A stretch of 64,000 bases of DNA from Neosynechococcus sphagnicola sy1 (GTDB lineage: Bacteria > Cyanobacteriota > Cyanobacteriia > Neosynechococcales > Neosynechococcaceae), in assembly GCF_000775285.1 (NCBI RefSeq), contig NZ_JJML01000007.1, forward strand, positions 124,001 to 188,000, given 5' to 3'. Position numbers and translations under genes: made by a program. A model generated the notes under the pieces. It did not search any database, was not told where the DNA came from, and worked only from the letters and a program-made list of their open reading frames with translations. This document shows, in pieces, positions 19,496-29,784 of this stretch (position 1 is its first letter; every line of letters begins with the position of its first letter).

Positions 19496-21065
19496 TCAAG
19501 GTCCAGGGGGCATTTCCCGTCGATGATCGGCCAGCAGCGGCAGCAAGAATTGGGTTAAGGTCCAGGCATCGACACCCAGGATGGTACGTTCCTGGGCGGC
19601 TAATATGCCAGTCTGGGCGTGCCACCAAGTGGCACTCTCCACCAAGATGGCTGGATCGGCCTTTTCAGAAATCTGAGCCAGCAGCCCCCCGATCAGCCCG
19701 GTTAAGACATCGCCGCTGCCCCCCCGAGCTAAGGCAGGGGTACTTTTGGGATTGATGGCAACGATGCCATTGGGCTGGGCGATCGCCACCCTTGCACCTT
19801 TTAATAACACAACGGCTTGGAGACGACGGGCCGCCTCCTGAGCCATCTGAATGCGATCGCGACTCTGGGCAGCTAGGTCGGGAAACAGTCGTTTAAACTC
19901 TCCGGGATCGGGGGGTGAGCACCGTGAACCCTGGACGGGCCGCCAACCAAGAAACCCTGTCCAGGGTGGCAAGAATCGTCAGGGCATCAGCATCCAACAC
20001 CAGCGGACAGGGGCAGGGGATCACTGCCTCGACGGCTGTGACTGCCTGTGCCGTGATCCCAGGCCCACAGGCGATGGCGCTGTACTTGCCCCCTTGTATC
20101 GCCGTGATCAAGGCTGGGTCAAGGGCGATCGCCCCCGTGGTGGTTTCGGGACAATCGATCACCAAGGCATCTGGGAGGTGAGAGAGCACCGTAGACTTCA
20201 AGGATGCGGGAACGGCTAGGGACAACAACCCCACCCCCGTGGCTCTGGCGGCCAATCCTGCTAGAATTGCTGCCCCCAAATACTGCTGCGATCCGGCGAT
20301 TAGCAACAGATGCCCCATTTGATATTTGTGGGTAGCCAGGGGACGAGAGAAGGGTAGGGCGGCGATCGCCGAGGCAGTGGTAATCCGTCGCAGCACCGGT
20401 GCTTCCCCCAGCACTGCCTGGATATCTTGTAGGGGCAGATCAAAATCAATCAGCTCTGCCTCTCCGATGAACTCGAGGGCGTGGTCTTGTAAGAGTCCTC
20501 GTTTCCAGAGGCCAAGACAAAGGGTATGGGTGGCTCGCATCGCAGTGCCGAGCACCTCCCCGGAATCAGTGTGCAGCCCCGAGGGCAGATCGAGACTGAT
20601 CACTGGTTGCCCCCACTGATTGACCTGATTGACTGCGGCGGCGATCGCCGTCTCCAGGGGACGTTCTAAGCCAAATCCAAACAAGCCGTCCAGGTAGAGA
20701 TCGCAATTCTGGAGCGATTCGATAGCCGTGCTCAGAGGGATGCCCAAACTGGCAACATAGGCAGCATGGGTGGCGGTTAATTCCTTTTGGCGGCTAAAGG
20801 GACAATAGACCCGGAGGTCATAGCCGCGAAAGTGTAGTTCCCGAGCCACCACCAGGGCATCCCCACCGTTATGCCCTGGCCCCACCAGCACCCCCACGGT
20901 TCGGGGGGCAGAGTAGCGCTGCTGTAGCCAATGGCTGATCAGCCCCCCGACCTTTTCCATCAGCGCCGTAGCGGGCATCCCAGCGGCAAACACCCGGCCT
21001 TCAATGGCTCGCATTTGAGCTGCCGTGACAACAAACTGCTGAATCTGATCCCGTTGCAGTGGCAT
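19496..21065 (-). CDS. nnr: Bifunctional NAD(P)H-hydrate epimerase / dehydratase, frameshifted
   Basis: Repairs hydrated NADH and NADPH. The N-terminal NnrE (YjeF_N) domain shows VLVGPGHNGGDALVVARELH and DLPSGLHTDSG. The C-terminal NnrD dehydratase shows HKYQMGHLLLIAGSQQYLGA, ACGPGI and, in the second frame, PALARGGSGDVLTGLIGGLL. The ATG at 21065 follows AGGAAGGA. The frame breaks at the G6 run 19910-19915, right at the conserved VLTPHPGEF-type motif (here VLT...PDPGEFKRLFPDL). A single-base homopolymer error is the best explanation. It lies downstream of pgi in the same direction. Confidence 0.9.
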
Positions 21066-21117
21066 TACCGGTTCCTTCCTGAGCACTGCATCTAATGCCC
21101 GCCTGAATCCCAGAGCA

Positions 21118-22704
21118 TCAGGCGCGGGAGACTTTCAGGCTGGTAGGGTGACCAGGGTTGCCTTCGAGCTTGATCCCTCGTTGGTTGGCCTGGAGATGGC
21201 GGAGAATTTTATAGATGGTTTCTTGCTGATCAGGGGCTGCCAAGCGTTCTGCCAAATCTGCCAGGGTGAGGGAGGTGGGGGTCTGCTGGAGTACCTGCAT
21301 CACCTGGCGTTGCAGGTCGAGAATCGCCGCGGCGGCTTTCTTCCCAGCTTCTACTCCTGGTTGATGGTAGGCATTGACATTCACCAAAAAGCCATATAAA
21401 CCAACGGCTCGTTCGTAGAGCGCAATCAGCGCTCCAACGGAGCGGGGGGTCACTTGAGGAATGGTGACCGTGATCGAATCGCGATCATTCTCATACAGGG
21501 CTTGCCGGGTGCCCTGCAACAAACCCGAGAGATAGTCCCCGGAGGTGACGCCCGGTTCTACTTCCACGGAGGGTCCCTGACGATCTGCCAATACTTCAAT
21601 AAAGGTCATAAAGAAATTAAGGACACCCTCCCGCAATTGTTGGACGTAGGCGTGCTGATCCGTTGAACCTTTATTGCCATAGACAGCAATGCCTTGGTGG
21701 ACAATGTTGCCATCCAGGTCTTTTTCCTTCCCCAGGGACTCCATCACCAACTGTTGCAGATAGCGGCTAAACAATAGCAAGCTGTCCTTGTAGGGGAGCA
21801 CCACCATATCCTTTTCTCCTCGGCCATTCCCAGCAAAATACCAGGCAAAGGCCAAAAGCGCAGCCGGATTGTGGCGCAGCTCGGGGACGCGGGTGGCGGC
21901 ATCCATTTCCTTGGCACCCGCTAGCATGGCTGAAATATCAATTCCCTGTAAGGACGCGGCCAAGAGTCCCACCGCCGATAGCTCCGAAGTTCGTCCCCCC
22001 ACCCAGTCATGCATGGGGAAGGTGGCCAGCCAGCCCTCCGTGGTGGCGATCTGATCTAAGCTACTGCCTTTGCCGGTGATCGCCACCGCATGGTCAGCAA
22101 AATCAAGGTGGCGATCGCGGAAGGCGGCCTTGACCTCAACCATGCCGTTCCGAGTTTCCGGGGTACCGCCGGATTTAGAAATAATTAACACCAGGGTGCT
22201 GGGGAGGTGGTCTTGGAGTTGGGTCAGGACACGATCAATCCCGGTGGGATCAGTGTTGTCGATGAAGTGAATCTGCATCGGTGGGGCGGTGGGAGCCAGA
22301 GCCGCCGCTACGAACTGGGGGCCAAGGGCGGAACCGCCAATTCCCACCGAGAGAATGTCGGTAAATCGGGGGGCTTGGGGAGGGTGCAGCGTTCCCGTGT
22401 GGATTTTTTGAGTAAACGATGCAATCTCTTCTAGGGTCTCAACAATCTCCTGTTTCAGATCTGCATTGGGAGCCAAATCTGGATCTCGCAGCCAATAGTG
22501 CCCCACCTGGCGCTGTTCATCGGGATTGGCGATCGCCCCCGCCTCTAAAGCCGCCATTGCCTGGAAAGCACACTCAAACCGGGGTTGCATCGTTGCAACC
22601 AGATCGTCCTCAAACCGCATGCGGCTGATATCCAGATAGAATCCTAATCCCTCATGGTAGTAAAGCCAGTCCTGGTAGCGTTGCCAAAGGGTTGCCGCGT
22701 CCAT
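21118..22704 (-). CDS. pgi: Glucose-6-phosphate isomerase
   Basis: Interconverts glucose-6-P and fructose-6-P in glycolysis, gluconeogenesis and the oxidative pentose-phosphate cycle. It has 528 uninterrupted residues. SIS domains are visible: [45 protein letters not shown] and [17 protein letters not shown]. The sequence matches the cyanobacterial Pgi type across its length. It ends 53 bp before the nnr start. Confidence 0.96.
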   Translation of the reverse strand: MDAATLWQRYQDWLYYHEGLGFYLDISRMRFEDDLVATMQPRFECAFQAMAALEAGAIANPDEQRQVGHYWLRDPDLAPNADLKQEIVETLEEIASFTQKIHTGTLHPPQAPRFTDILSVGIGGSALGPQFVAAALAPTAPPMQIHFIDNTDPTGIDRVLTQLQDHLPSTLVLIISKSGGTPETRNGMVEVKAAFRDRHLDFADHAVAITGKGSSLDQIATTEGWLATFPMHDWVGGRTSELSAVGLLAASLQGIDISAMLAGAKEMDAATRVPELRHNPAALLAFAWYFAGNGRGEKDMVVLPYKDSLLLFSRYLQQLVMESLGKEKDLDGNIVHQGIAVYGNKGSTDQHAYVQQLREGVLNFFMTFIEVLADRQGPSVEVEPGVTSGDYLSGLLQGTRQALYENDRDSITVTIPQVTPRSVGALIALYERAVGLYGFLVNVNAYHQPGVEAGKKAAAAILDLQRQVMQVLQQTPTSLTLADLAERLAAPDQQETIYKILRHLQANQRGIKLEGNPGHPTSLKVSRA

Positions 22705-22851
22705 CAGTAGACCTCAGATCGTCGAGACCATCCATTAGTTTAAAGGGAAAGGAGGCCAGCGCTAGAGTTTGGAGCTTAAGGAAATCAGGACATTCGTCAT
22801 CTCTCCCTAAACTAAGATAAAACTGTTGCATTTTTAACCCGTCCGTCCGCC

Positions 22852-23748
22852 ATGATCAGCTACCTGATTTTCCTGACGACCTCGGCAGCCATCTCTGCCC
22901 TGTTTGCCCTGGGTCTGAATCTCCAGTGGGGATATACCGGGCTGATCAATTTTGGTCATGTTGCCTTTATGACCTTGGGAGCTTACAGTACAGTGCTGTT
23001 GAGTCAGCAGGGGGTGCCGTTGGCGATCGCGGCCTTGTTGGGAGCAATACTGGCAGCGCTCCTGGGTTTGTTGATGGGGATGACGACTCTGCGCCTGAGC
23101 CAGGACTATCTGGCCATTGTCACCATTGGGGTCTCCGAGGTGGTGCGTCTGGTGGCCCTCAACGAAGAATGGCTCACCCAAGGTGCCTTTGGTCTCCAGA
23201 GTTTTCCCCTCCCCCTGGCCCATTTAGCAGGGGATCACTATAAGTTAGTGTTGATGCTCCTGGTATTGATGGTGCTGGGGTGCGTGTTTTGGGGATTGGA
23301 ACAACTGGTGCGATCGCCCTGGGGACGAGTTCTCAAAGCCATTCGCGAAGATGAAGAAGTTGCCAGAGCCTTGGGGAAAAATGTCTTCTGGTATAAGTTG
23401 CAATCCCTGATGTTGGGCGGGGCGATCGCAGGGCTGGCCGGATCGTTCTATGCCTGGTTGATTACCTCGGTCTATCCCAGTGACTTTGAACCCCAGCAAA
23501 CCTTTGATGCCTGGACGGTGGTGGTTCTGGGGGGAGCTGGCAATAATTTAGGAACCCTTCTTGGAGCGGTGATTTACTGGAGCTATTATGCCCTCACCCG
23601 GTTTGCCTTGCCAAAATTGGTGCCCCTGGATGATGCCCGCTTAGGTGCCTTTCGAATTATGGTGATTGGTTTGCTATTAATGGTACTGATGGTGTGGCGA
23701 CCTCAAGGTATTTTAGGCAAAAAGGAGGAACTCACCCTTGGTCAATAA
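22852..23748 (+). CDS. Branched-chain/neutral amino-acid ABC transporter permease (LivM/NatD)
   Basis: 298-residue membrane permease of the LivM family with about nine hydrophobic segments. Signature stretches are GLNLQWGYTGLINFGHVAFM and SPWGRVLKAIREDEEVARAL, followed by GGAIAGLAGSFYAW. In cyanobacteria the N-I system for neutral amino acids (NatA-NatE) uses this permease as NatD. The next gene, encoding the ATPase, overlaps by 11 bp, so the two are translationally coupled. The LivH, LivF and binding-protein partners are not in this window. Confidence 0.9.
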   Translation: MISYLIFLTTSAAISALFALGLNLQWGYTGLINFGHVAFMTLGAYSTVLLSQQGVPLAIAALLGAILAALLGLLMGMTTLRLSQDYLAIVTIGVSEVVRLVALNEEWLTQGAFGLQSFPLPLAHLAGDHYKLVLMLLVLMVLGCVFWGLEQLVRSPWGRVLKAIREDEEVARALGKNVFWYKLQSLMLGGAIAGLAGSFYAWLITSVYPSDFEPQQTFDAWTVVVLGGAGNNLGTLLGAVIYWSYYALTRFALPKLVPLDDARLGAFRIMVIGLLLMVLMVWRPQGILGKKEELTLGQ

Positions 23749-24571
23749 CGTCTCCCCCCCCAGCGCCACTCCCCTGGCCGCAGAGACCGGGCCATTTCCC
23801 GGTGCAGGGTCTACCGCACCCCTGTTGGCAGCCCATCGCCTCTGCAAAAGCTTTGGAGGATTGAGAGCCGTGGATGGGGCTTCCATTGAAGTCAGCCAAG
23901 GGAGCATTGCCGGACTGATTGGCCCCAATGGTGCGGGCAAAACCACTTTTTTTAATTTAATTTCTAACTTCATCCGCCCTGATCAAGGTCGCGTCCTGTT
24001 TGATGGGGAACCGATTCAGCACTTGCAACCCCATCAGATTGCCCGTCAAGGTCTGGTGCGTACCTTTCAAGTGGCACGGGTGCTCTCCCGCCTATCGGTG
24101 CTGGAAAATATGATCTTTGCCGCCCAACGGCAAAGGGGGGAAAACTTCTGGTATGCTTGGTGGCCGTGCACCGAGGTGGCGCAGGAAGAACGGCAACTCC
24201 GCGATCGCGCCATGACCCTACTGGAATCCGTTGGTTTAGACCAGATGGCTCAGACCTATGCAGGAGCCCTCTCGGGGGGACAACGCAAGCTGCTGGAAAT
24301 GGCTCGTGCCTTGATGACAGAACCCAAATTGGTCTTACTGGATGAACCCGCCGCTGGGGTCAACCCCACCTTAATTAACCAGATCTGTGAGTACATCCTG
24401 ACGTGGAATCGCGAAGGTCTCAGCTTTCTGATTATTGAGCACAATATGGATGTGGTGATGTCCCTGTGCGATCGTGTCTGGGTATTGGCGGAGGGGCGGA
24501 ATCTTGCCGATGGGGCTCCGGTGGAAGTCCAACGAAACCCCCAGGTGATGGAAGCCTATCTGGGGCAATGA
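23738..24571 (+). CDS. Branched-chain/neutral amino-acid ABC transporter ATPase (LivG/NatA)
   Basis: ATP-binding subunit. Walker A is GLIGPNGAGKTTFFNLIS, the Q loop is VRTFQVARVL, the signature is ALSGGQRKLLEMARALM and Walker B is LVLLDEPAAGVNP, followed by the H-loop IIEHNMDVVM. It has about 25 extra N-terminal residues before the standard LLAAHRLCKSFGG start. The TTG at 23738 overlaps the permease gene. It pairs with the upstream LivM-type permease. Confidence 0.92.
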   Translation: MVNNVSPPSATPLAAETGPFPGAGSTAPLLAAHRLCKSFGGLRAVDGASIEVSQGSIAGLIGPNGAGKTTFFNLISNFIRPDQGRVLFDGEPIQHLQPHQIARQGLVRTFQVARVLSRLSVLENMIFAAQRQRGENFWYAWWPCTEVAQEERQLRDRAMTLLESVGLDQMAQTYAGALSGGQRKLLEMARALMTEPKLVLLDEPAAGVNPTLINQICEYILTWNREGLSFLIIEHNMDVVMSLCDRVWVLAEGRNLADGAPVEVQRNPQVMEAYLGQ

Positions 24572-24573
24572 GG

Positions 24574-25329
24574 TTAAGAATCGGATGCCCCTGGCTTTTG
24601 ACAGCTAATGCCAATAATGGGTGGATAATCCAAGCAATCTTGCCAGAAGTCAGCCCCAAAGACTTGTAGCCCCTCCGGTGAGATCGAGAGCGAATGCCAT
24701 TGTACTTGGGGAAATCCAGCCGTCTGTAAGGCGCACTCGTAGGTGTCTTGGCTGAGGTAGTAATCTTCAATCGAGAATACGCTCCCCTCACTGGGAAAAC
24801 TGACGGTGATCGGAGTTCCTTCCCTCAAGTCCCCGGAGATTTGCTTGGTAAAGCCATATTGTTCACAAATCCCATAGGTTTCGGGGGGTTGTTCCAGATG
24901 GTTGTTGATGCTGACAAATCGCCCCCCTGGCTTGAGATTGGCAAAAATGGTTTGACACATCCCCAGCAGTTGCTCACGGGTTGGGGCATGGTTGAGTAAA
25001 TAGGAGGCCACCACCTGATCAAAATCCCCGATCTGCCCCAGGGCCTGCACGTCACAGACGATGTACTCAATCCCCAGGGGCTGAGTGGCTTCTGCTTGCT
25101 GAGCGAGGGCAATCATCTGGGCTGAAATATCCACCCCGACGACGCGGGCGGCTCCCCGTTGCTTCAGCAACCGACTGTAGGTACCTTCCCCACAGGCTAA
25201 ATCCAGAATCCTCTGATCGGTTACCTCACCAATTAAGTTGAGATAGGTATAGGCCTCCACATGATGGCGAAAGGGCAAGGCTCGGGACTGCTGAAACTGT
25301 GGGGCGATCGCATCATAAAAGGCACTCAT
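24574..25329 (-). CDS. Class I SAM-dependent methyltransferase
   Basis: 251-residue methyltransferase. It begins MSAFYDAIAPQFQQSRALPF. Motif I is ILDLACGEGTYSRLL, then VVGVDISAQMIALA, QIGDFDQVVASYLLNHAP and NLKPGGRFVSINN. As read, the frame is continuous with the upstream TonB-like gene, but an AGGAG box stands 7 bp before the ATG at 25329. One base less in the C8 run 25352-25359 would end the upstream gene at a TGA overlapping this ATG. It is therefore treated as a separate gene; substrate unknown. Confidence 0.82.
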   Translation of the reverse strand: MSAFYDAIAPQFQQSRALPFRHHVEAYTYLNLIGEVTDQRILDLACGEGTYSRLLKQRGAARVVGVDISAQMIALAQQAEATQPLGIEYIVCDVQALGQIGDFDQVVASYLLNHAPTREQLLGMCQTIFANLKPGGRFVSINNHLEQPPETYGICEQYGFTKQISGDLREGTPITVSFPSEGSVFSIEDYYLSQDTYECALQTAGFPQVQWHSLSISPEGLQVFGADFWQDCLDYPPIIGISCQKPGASDS

Positions 25330-26439
25330 CAGACACTCCTCTCGAAGCGACGGGGGGGGATCAATCTGGGCGGCGGGATCACCGGGACAACCCTGACTAG
25401 CATCAAAGCGAAATCCTGCCAAAAACAGCTGATACTCCCCAGTGGACTCAAACCTATGGGCCGAGATCGCCGCCAGAGCCGCTTGATTCAGAATCGGATA
25501 GCCAGCACTTTGGATCACATCGGGGTCCCCGACGACCTTTCCCTGGGGATCGACCACAATTCCAATCGTGGCGTTGCCTTTCAAGCGACTGGGACAGGCC
25601 AACTTGGGGTAGGGCGTTGTCAGGTCTAGTTTTTTCCAGAGCAGTTGGGAGCTTTTCGCCGTGGTTTGAGCCGCAGCTAGCCAGTCTTTGGTACTGGCAA
25701 TCGCCTCTCCCTGGGTGGTGCCATTGGGATTATAGGCAAACTGCTGCTTCAGGGACTGGAGATGGGCGATCGCCGCGGGTGGAATTTGAGAGGGGCGATC
25801 GCCGGCAGGGGGAGTGACGCTGGCTTCTGGGGACGGGGTAGGGGGGGAGATGGCAGGAGCTGTCGAGGGAGTGGGGGTCGGACTCAACTCGGGAATGGGT
25901 TGAAAGGTGGGGTTGGTTGCCACCAGTGACTCAGGAGCTGAGGTTGACGGGCGACTGGCAGGCGGCGGCGTTGCAGGTGCCTTGATGGTTGGCCCCTTTG
26001 CTATCGGGGGCATCGCCGCCGCTGGGGGTAGCGTGGACGGGGGTGGCGGGGGGGTGAGGGAGAAGGTATAGGGTGCAGAATTGCCAGCACTGGGGAAGGG
26101 GGGAAACGTCCCTGGGGGGGAACCCGGAAACAGTTCCGCACCACTCCCGGTTTTGGGAATTAAGGGCTGAAATGAAGATGGGTTGCCAGCACTATGGGGG
26201 AGGAGAACCCCAGGGGAGTCCAGTTGGGGCAGTTGACGTTGCTGCTCCGGTGATAGTTGCACCACACGTACGGTTTGCGGGGTGGTGATGCGGGGGGGGT
26301 TAGCCCCCGGCCAGAGGGGCACTAGCAGCCACAACAGGCCATGAATTCCAGCAGAAGCTAGGGTTCCTAAAGCGAGGGGCTGGCGTAGGGGGGGGGTTAG
26401 GCTTCCAGAATCAGAGCATAGGACATAAGACACTCTCAC
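25329..26439 (-). CDS. TonB-like energy-transducer protein, 3' end frameshifted
   Basis: Inner-membrane-anchored periplasm-spanning protein. A hydrophobic segment (LGTLASAGIHGLLWLLVPLW, residues about 23-42) is followed by a very long Pro/Ser/Thr-rich stretch. The C-terminal TonB-type beta domain includes GNATIGIVVDPQGKVVGDPD and ILNQAALAAISAHRFE. The GTG start at 26439 overlaps the cobI stop (GTGA). Its true stop is probably the TGA at 25331-25329, reached if the C8 run at 25352-25359 is one base shorter. The partner ExbB/ExbD and outer-membrane receptor are not here. Location after cobI hints at corrinoid or metal uptake, but only as inference. Confidence 0.7.
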
Positions 26440-27218
26440 GCCTCACAGTTGTCATTGGCGAATGGATTGCGAGCAGCGGCTCCACGGCACGGTTCCGTAT
26501 CTATCCTAGCGGCACCAACCTGCACAATTAGCAGTGAAAAATAGGGCAAAACCAAGTGGGGGCGATCGCCCAATCCCCGATGGATCACTTGATCTGCCTG
26601 GGTTGCTCGTTCAATGACATAGCTGTGGTTCAGCAGGTTCCAGCGCTGTAATACGGGCCAGACTTGTTCGTAGACCGAGCTAACTTTCATTAAAACCAGG
26701 ACATCTGCCATGTGCAGGGCTGTTTCTAAAACTGCTACCTGATAGAGCGCTGGCAGCACCAGTAATCGCTGGTCGCGAATGGTGAGCGGCAGGCCTAAAG
26801 CTGCAGTGGCAGCGAGGGGGGAGCAAACCCCTGGAATGGCTTCGAACTCCACCTCGGGGTGAAGCTGTTGGAGGGTCTGGGAGAGATAGGTAAAGGTGCT
26901 ATAAAAGCTGACATCTCCCTCTGAGACAAAGGCGACATCCTGCCCCTGGTGCAGATATTGCCAAACTTGAGTCGCTGCTAGGTGCCAAGCCTGGATCAGC
27001 TGCTCTGGGTCTTGGACAAAGGGAAACGTCAACGGCAACTGCACTTGTTCTGGCTGCACCCATTGGGCGACAACTTGTTGAGCCAAGCCCGGTCGATTCT
27101 GAGTTCCGGCGGGGAAGGCAATTACAGGAACGGCCTGTAACCGTCGCAATCCTTTGAGGGTAAGTAATTCTGGATCCCCAGGCCCCATACTAATGCCGTA
27201 AAGTTTGCCTAGAGCCAT
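26436..27218 (-). CDS. cobI: Precorrin-2 C20-methyltransferase
   Basis: SAM-dependent methylation of precorrin-2 at C20 in the cobalamin pathway. It is a tetrapyrrole methylase of 260 residues. Typical features are KLYGISMGPGDPELLTLKGL at the N-terminus, VAFVSEGDVSFYSTFTYLSQ, EAIPGVCSPLAATAALGLPL and the CobI/CbiL-type end. The stop overlaps the TonB-like start, so the two are coupled. CobN, the aerobic-type cobaltochelatase subunit homologue, lies 30 kb away. Confidence 0.9.
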   Translation of the reverse strand: MALGKLYGISMGPGDPELLTLKGLRRLQAVPVIAFPAGTQNRPGLAQQVVAQWVQPEQVQLPLTFPFVQDPEQLIQAWHLAATQVWQYLHQGQDVAFVSEGDVSFYSTFTYLSQTLQQLHPEVEFEAIPGVCSPLAATAALGLPLTIRDQRLLVLPALYQVAVLETALHMADVLVLMKVSSVYEQVWPVLQRWNLLNHSYVIERATQADQVIHRGLGDRPHLVLPYFSLLIVQVGAARIDTEPCRGAAARNPFANDNCEA

Positions 27219-27288
27219 GGTGCAAGGGCGATGGAGTTAACAGGTCGTCTCAGAACAACTGCCAGAATCACAGAAGGACGATCTCCGA

Positions 27289-28431
27289 TCATGGGTCTGC
27301 CGTTTCAACGATGGCAGGGAGTCCCACGATCTCCGGGGTCAAGTCAGGATGCAACATATCTGCCATACTCTTGGTAAAACTAGCCAGGGGAACCGCCAGC
27401 AGCAACCCCAACACCCCTCCCAACTTCACTCCCACGAGGAGGGAAATCACCACCCATACTGGATTCAAGCCAGTCACCCCCCCCAGTACCCTGGGAGCGA
27501 CGAAATTATCATTAATCTGGCTGATCACCAAGGCCACCCCCAATACTTCCAATCCCAAGCCAAAGTTTTGCAAGCTCACCAGAAAACTGACAGCACTAAT
27601 ACTAACCAGACCACCCACGGGAATCAGGGTTGCCAGACCTATACAGAGGCCAAAGAGCAGCCCCAAGGGTACTTTCAAGACCAGAAATGCCAGGGTCAAG
27701 GTGACACCCATGACACCTGCTAAGGTTACCTGCCCCACATAGTAGTTATGAAAGTTCTGATAGATCGATCGCCGGATCGAGAGACTTAATTTCTGGGGAA
27801 ACCAACGAAACAGGCCATCCCACAACTGCTCCCCATAGAAAAGCAGATAGATGGTCAGTACCAGAGTAATCAGAATATTCACCACACTATCAACGGTGTT
27901 GAAGGCCAAACTCACAACTTGCCCAGTGAGCATTTGTAGCTTTCCAGAGAATTGGGCGGTCAACTGAGTCGCTAGGTTAGTCAACAGCCCCGTAACATTT
28001 TCCGGCAGACGTTGGGCGATCGCCCAGTCCCGTACCCCCAAAAGCTGCTTACTGCCCGAGTCAATCCAACTGGGGAGACGATTGGCGAGTTCCGTTAACT
28101 GTTGCAACAGTACGGGAGCCAGGGTGCTGCCCAGGGTAATTAAAATCGTGAGCACGAGGACAAAAACAATGCCAATGGCATAGCCCCGCCGGATTCCCAA
28201 GCGCTTCAGCAACAGCACTGGGTAGTCCAGAATAAAGGCCAGAAGCGTAGCAGAGGCAAAGATATTCACCAGGGGTTGGAAATAGCCGATGATCAACAAC
28301 AGCAACCATCCATTCAGCACAATCAAGGGAAACACCAAGCCCCAACGTGCCCACGCAGGTAGCAGGGTACCACTGATCCTGCCGTTGATCGGGGAGGTTG
28401 CCATTTCAGGTTTGTTCGCAGATTGCACCAT
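27289..28431 (-). CDS. AI-2E (PerM-like) family transporter
   Basis: 380-residue integral membrane protein with about eight hydrophobic segments. The family signature region is seen as VGQVTLAGVMGVTLTLAFLV and GLATLIPVGGLVSISAVSFL, with a GVKLGGVLGLLLAVPLA ending. Members move small molecules or ions (autoinducer-2, sodium/proton); the role in cyanobacteria is not fixed. It ends about 70 bp before cobI. Confidence 0.88.
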   Translation of the reverse strand: MVQSANKPEMATSPINGRISGTLLPAWARWGLVFPLIVLNGWLLLLIIGYFQPLVNIFASATLLAFILDYPVLLLKRLGIRRGYAIGIVFVLVLTILITLGSTLAPVLLQQLTELANRLPSWIDSGSKQLLGVRDWAIAQRLPENVTGLLTNLATQLTAQFSGKLQMLTGQVVSLAFNTVDSVVNILITLVLTIYLLFYGEQLWDGLFRWFPQKLSLSIRRSIYQNFHNYYVGQVTLAGVMGVTLTLAFLVLKVPLGLLFGLCIGLATLIPVGGLVSISAVSFLVSLQNFGLGLEVLGVALVISQINDNFVAPRVLGGVTGLNPVWVVISLLVGVKLGGVLGLLLAVPLASFTKSMADMLHPDLTPEIVGLPAIVETADP

Positions 28432-28496
28432 AGTGGTTCAGCCCGGAGTCAGATTCAGAGGAGGTCTAGCCCACTTATACCCCATTTGGTGATTTT

Positions 28497-28814
28497 TCAC
28501 TGCCGCGCTATTTCCTCGCGACTCATTCCGGTTCCTGCATCAGCAATCACGCCCCGCCGTTTGATGGCCTGCAACACGGCAACCCCGGTGGGTAGGCTCA
28601 GGGTCTCCCGACAATAGTGCTGAGTCAGTTTTTGGGTTGCTTCCACCCCGATCGCCTGGACAATTGGATGACTAGAATTTAACTCCTTGGCACATAGAAC
28701 TGCCGCCCACCCAGAGCTTCCAACAGCGAGATCGCCGCCTCCAAGCCGATCACCTGAACCAGGTCTTGCAGCGTCGGGGATAAGTCCTTCTCCCGGATAT
28801 CCTCCAAGTTGCAT
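28497..28814 (-). pseudogene. Mor-like (Mu middle operon regulator family) remnant, frameshifted
   Basis: Two halves of a small DNA-binding protein in different frames. From the ATG at 28814, and after a shift near 28803, one frame reads EDIREKDLSPTLQDLVQVIG then LEAAISLLEALGGRQFYVPR. The other, from about 28682 down to 28497, reads LNSSHPIVQAIGVEATQKL, then TGVAVLQAIKRRGVIADAG and MSREEIARQ. The GG-x-x-x-Y-V/I-P motif and the doubled IG-x-EA unit recall the Mor transcription activator family of Mu-like phages. The C-terminal HTH is cut at about REEIAR. The coding signal is clear; the family call is tentative. Confidence 0.5.
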
Positions 28815-29449
28815 CCCCTGGTGAATCACCACTACCGAGTCGCTTTCGACGGTTGCTCCTACCGCCAGCAACGTATCCTGCTCTTCTGGGGGAGTTCCCA
28901 CTGGGTAATCTAACTGGGGATCTCGATGGCGTCACTGCTTGCAGTAAACAGCGGGATCTGCCTCAAAGCTAGAGTGAACGGTTCCCGAGAGGCCGGGAGC
29001 GGCCAACAAAAAACACACCAATTGGTTTGTTAAGGGCGGAAACGTGGTGGGGTTTGGGAATTGTTACCTATTGCTATCTTCAAGCCATTCCCGAACCTCC
29101 GTCAGCTTGCCAATGACTACATTGCTAGCGCACACCCTCTGAGGGGTTGACAGTCAGCGAGGTCAGAGGCGGCATGTCATGGATAAAAGTTTCCAAACGC
29201 ATTTTCAGCACCTGCCACGATTTTTATGAAGTTTTATTGCAACTTGCGTAAAACAATCTCTGATCGACTGACTTATCTATAGAGCTGTGGAAATCCTGCG
29301 GATGCTGTAGGACTAAACCCCTTCTCTACCCAATAACGATTCAGTTTCTTTCTTCATTCCTGATCACGTACACAATCTTGGAGGTTGCTGATGACAGACT
29401 TTATAGTGACAAGTGTGATAGACACTTGGCCTTTGAAGGGTAAATCAAA
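28815..29449. other. Gene-poor stretch before the island
   Basis: No intact gene is seen. On the minus strand, two pieces (ATG at 29202; end TAA at 29064) would join across a one-base shift near 29127-29132 into a 46-residue product. It starts MRLETFIHDMPPLTSLTV and ends with GKLTEVREWLEDSNR. This reads like a small gene remnant but matches nothing I know. The remainder holds no recognisable signal. Confidence 0.3.
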
Positions 29450-29701
29450 TCGAGTGCAGGTGAATTGACCAAGGAATTCAAGCCATCTAGCCATCACCCT
29501 TTAGAAAACCAGAGCCAATTCTTCTACGTGAGGAATAAGATCCCTTTTTTGCAAGTTATGATCCCACCATGAAGACTAAGCAACCAGATTTTATCGAATA
29601 AAAATAACTAGAATGCTTTACAGATAAAGTATTGAGCGATTTCGTGCGTAGTTTCTATATCAGGATTTTTAAAATATAGTCAATTCAGATGGGGTATGCT
29701 A
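29450..29701 (+). repeat. Left boundary repeat of the cassette island (IR-L)
   Basis: About 252 bp that recurs, inverted and with scattered mismatches, at 38187-38447. The matching blocks include TCGAGTGCAGG and TTGACCAAGGAATTCA, then CATCACCCTTTAGAAAACCA. A near-identical inner part follows from ATGAAGACTAAGCAACCAGA to CAGATGGGGTATGCTAA. Both copies hold a short ORF starting MKTKQPDFIE and then a stop (29569-29601 here), possibly a transposase fragment. The unit is not one I can name. Confidence 0.85.
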
Positions 29702-29784
29702 ACATCCCCATAACGCTTAATCCACGGGTAATTCTGGGTATTAAGCACCAATTTGCTTAGATTCCAAAATGGGATCTAAATATA

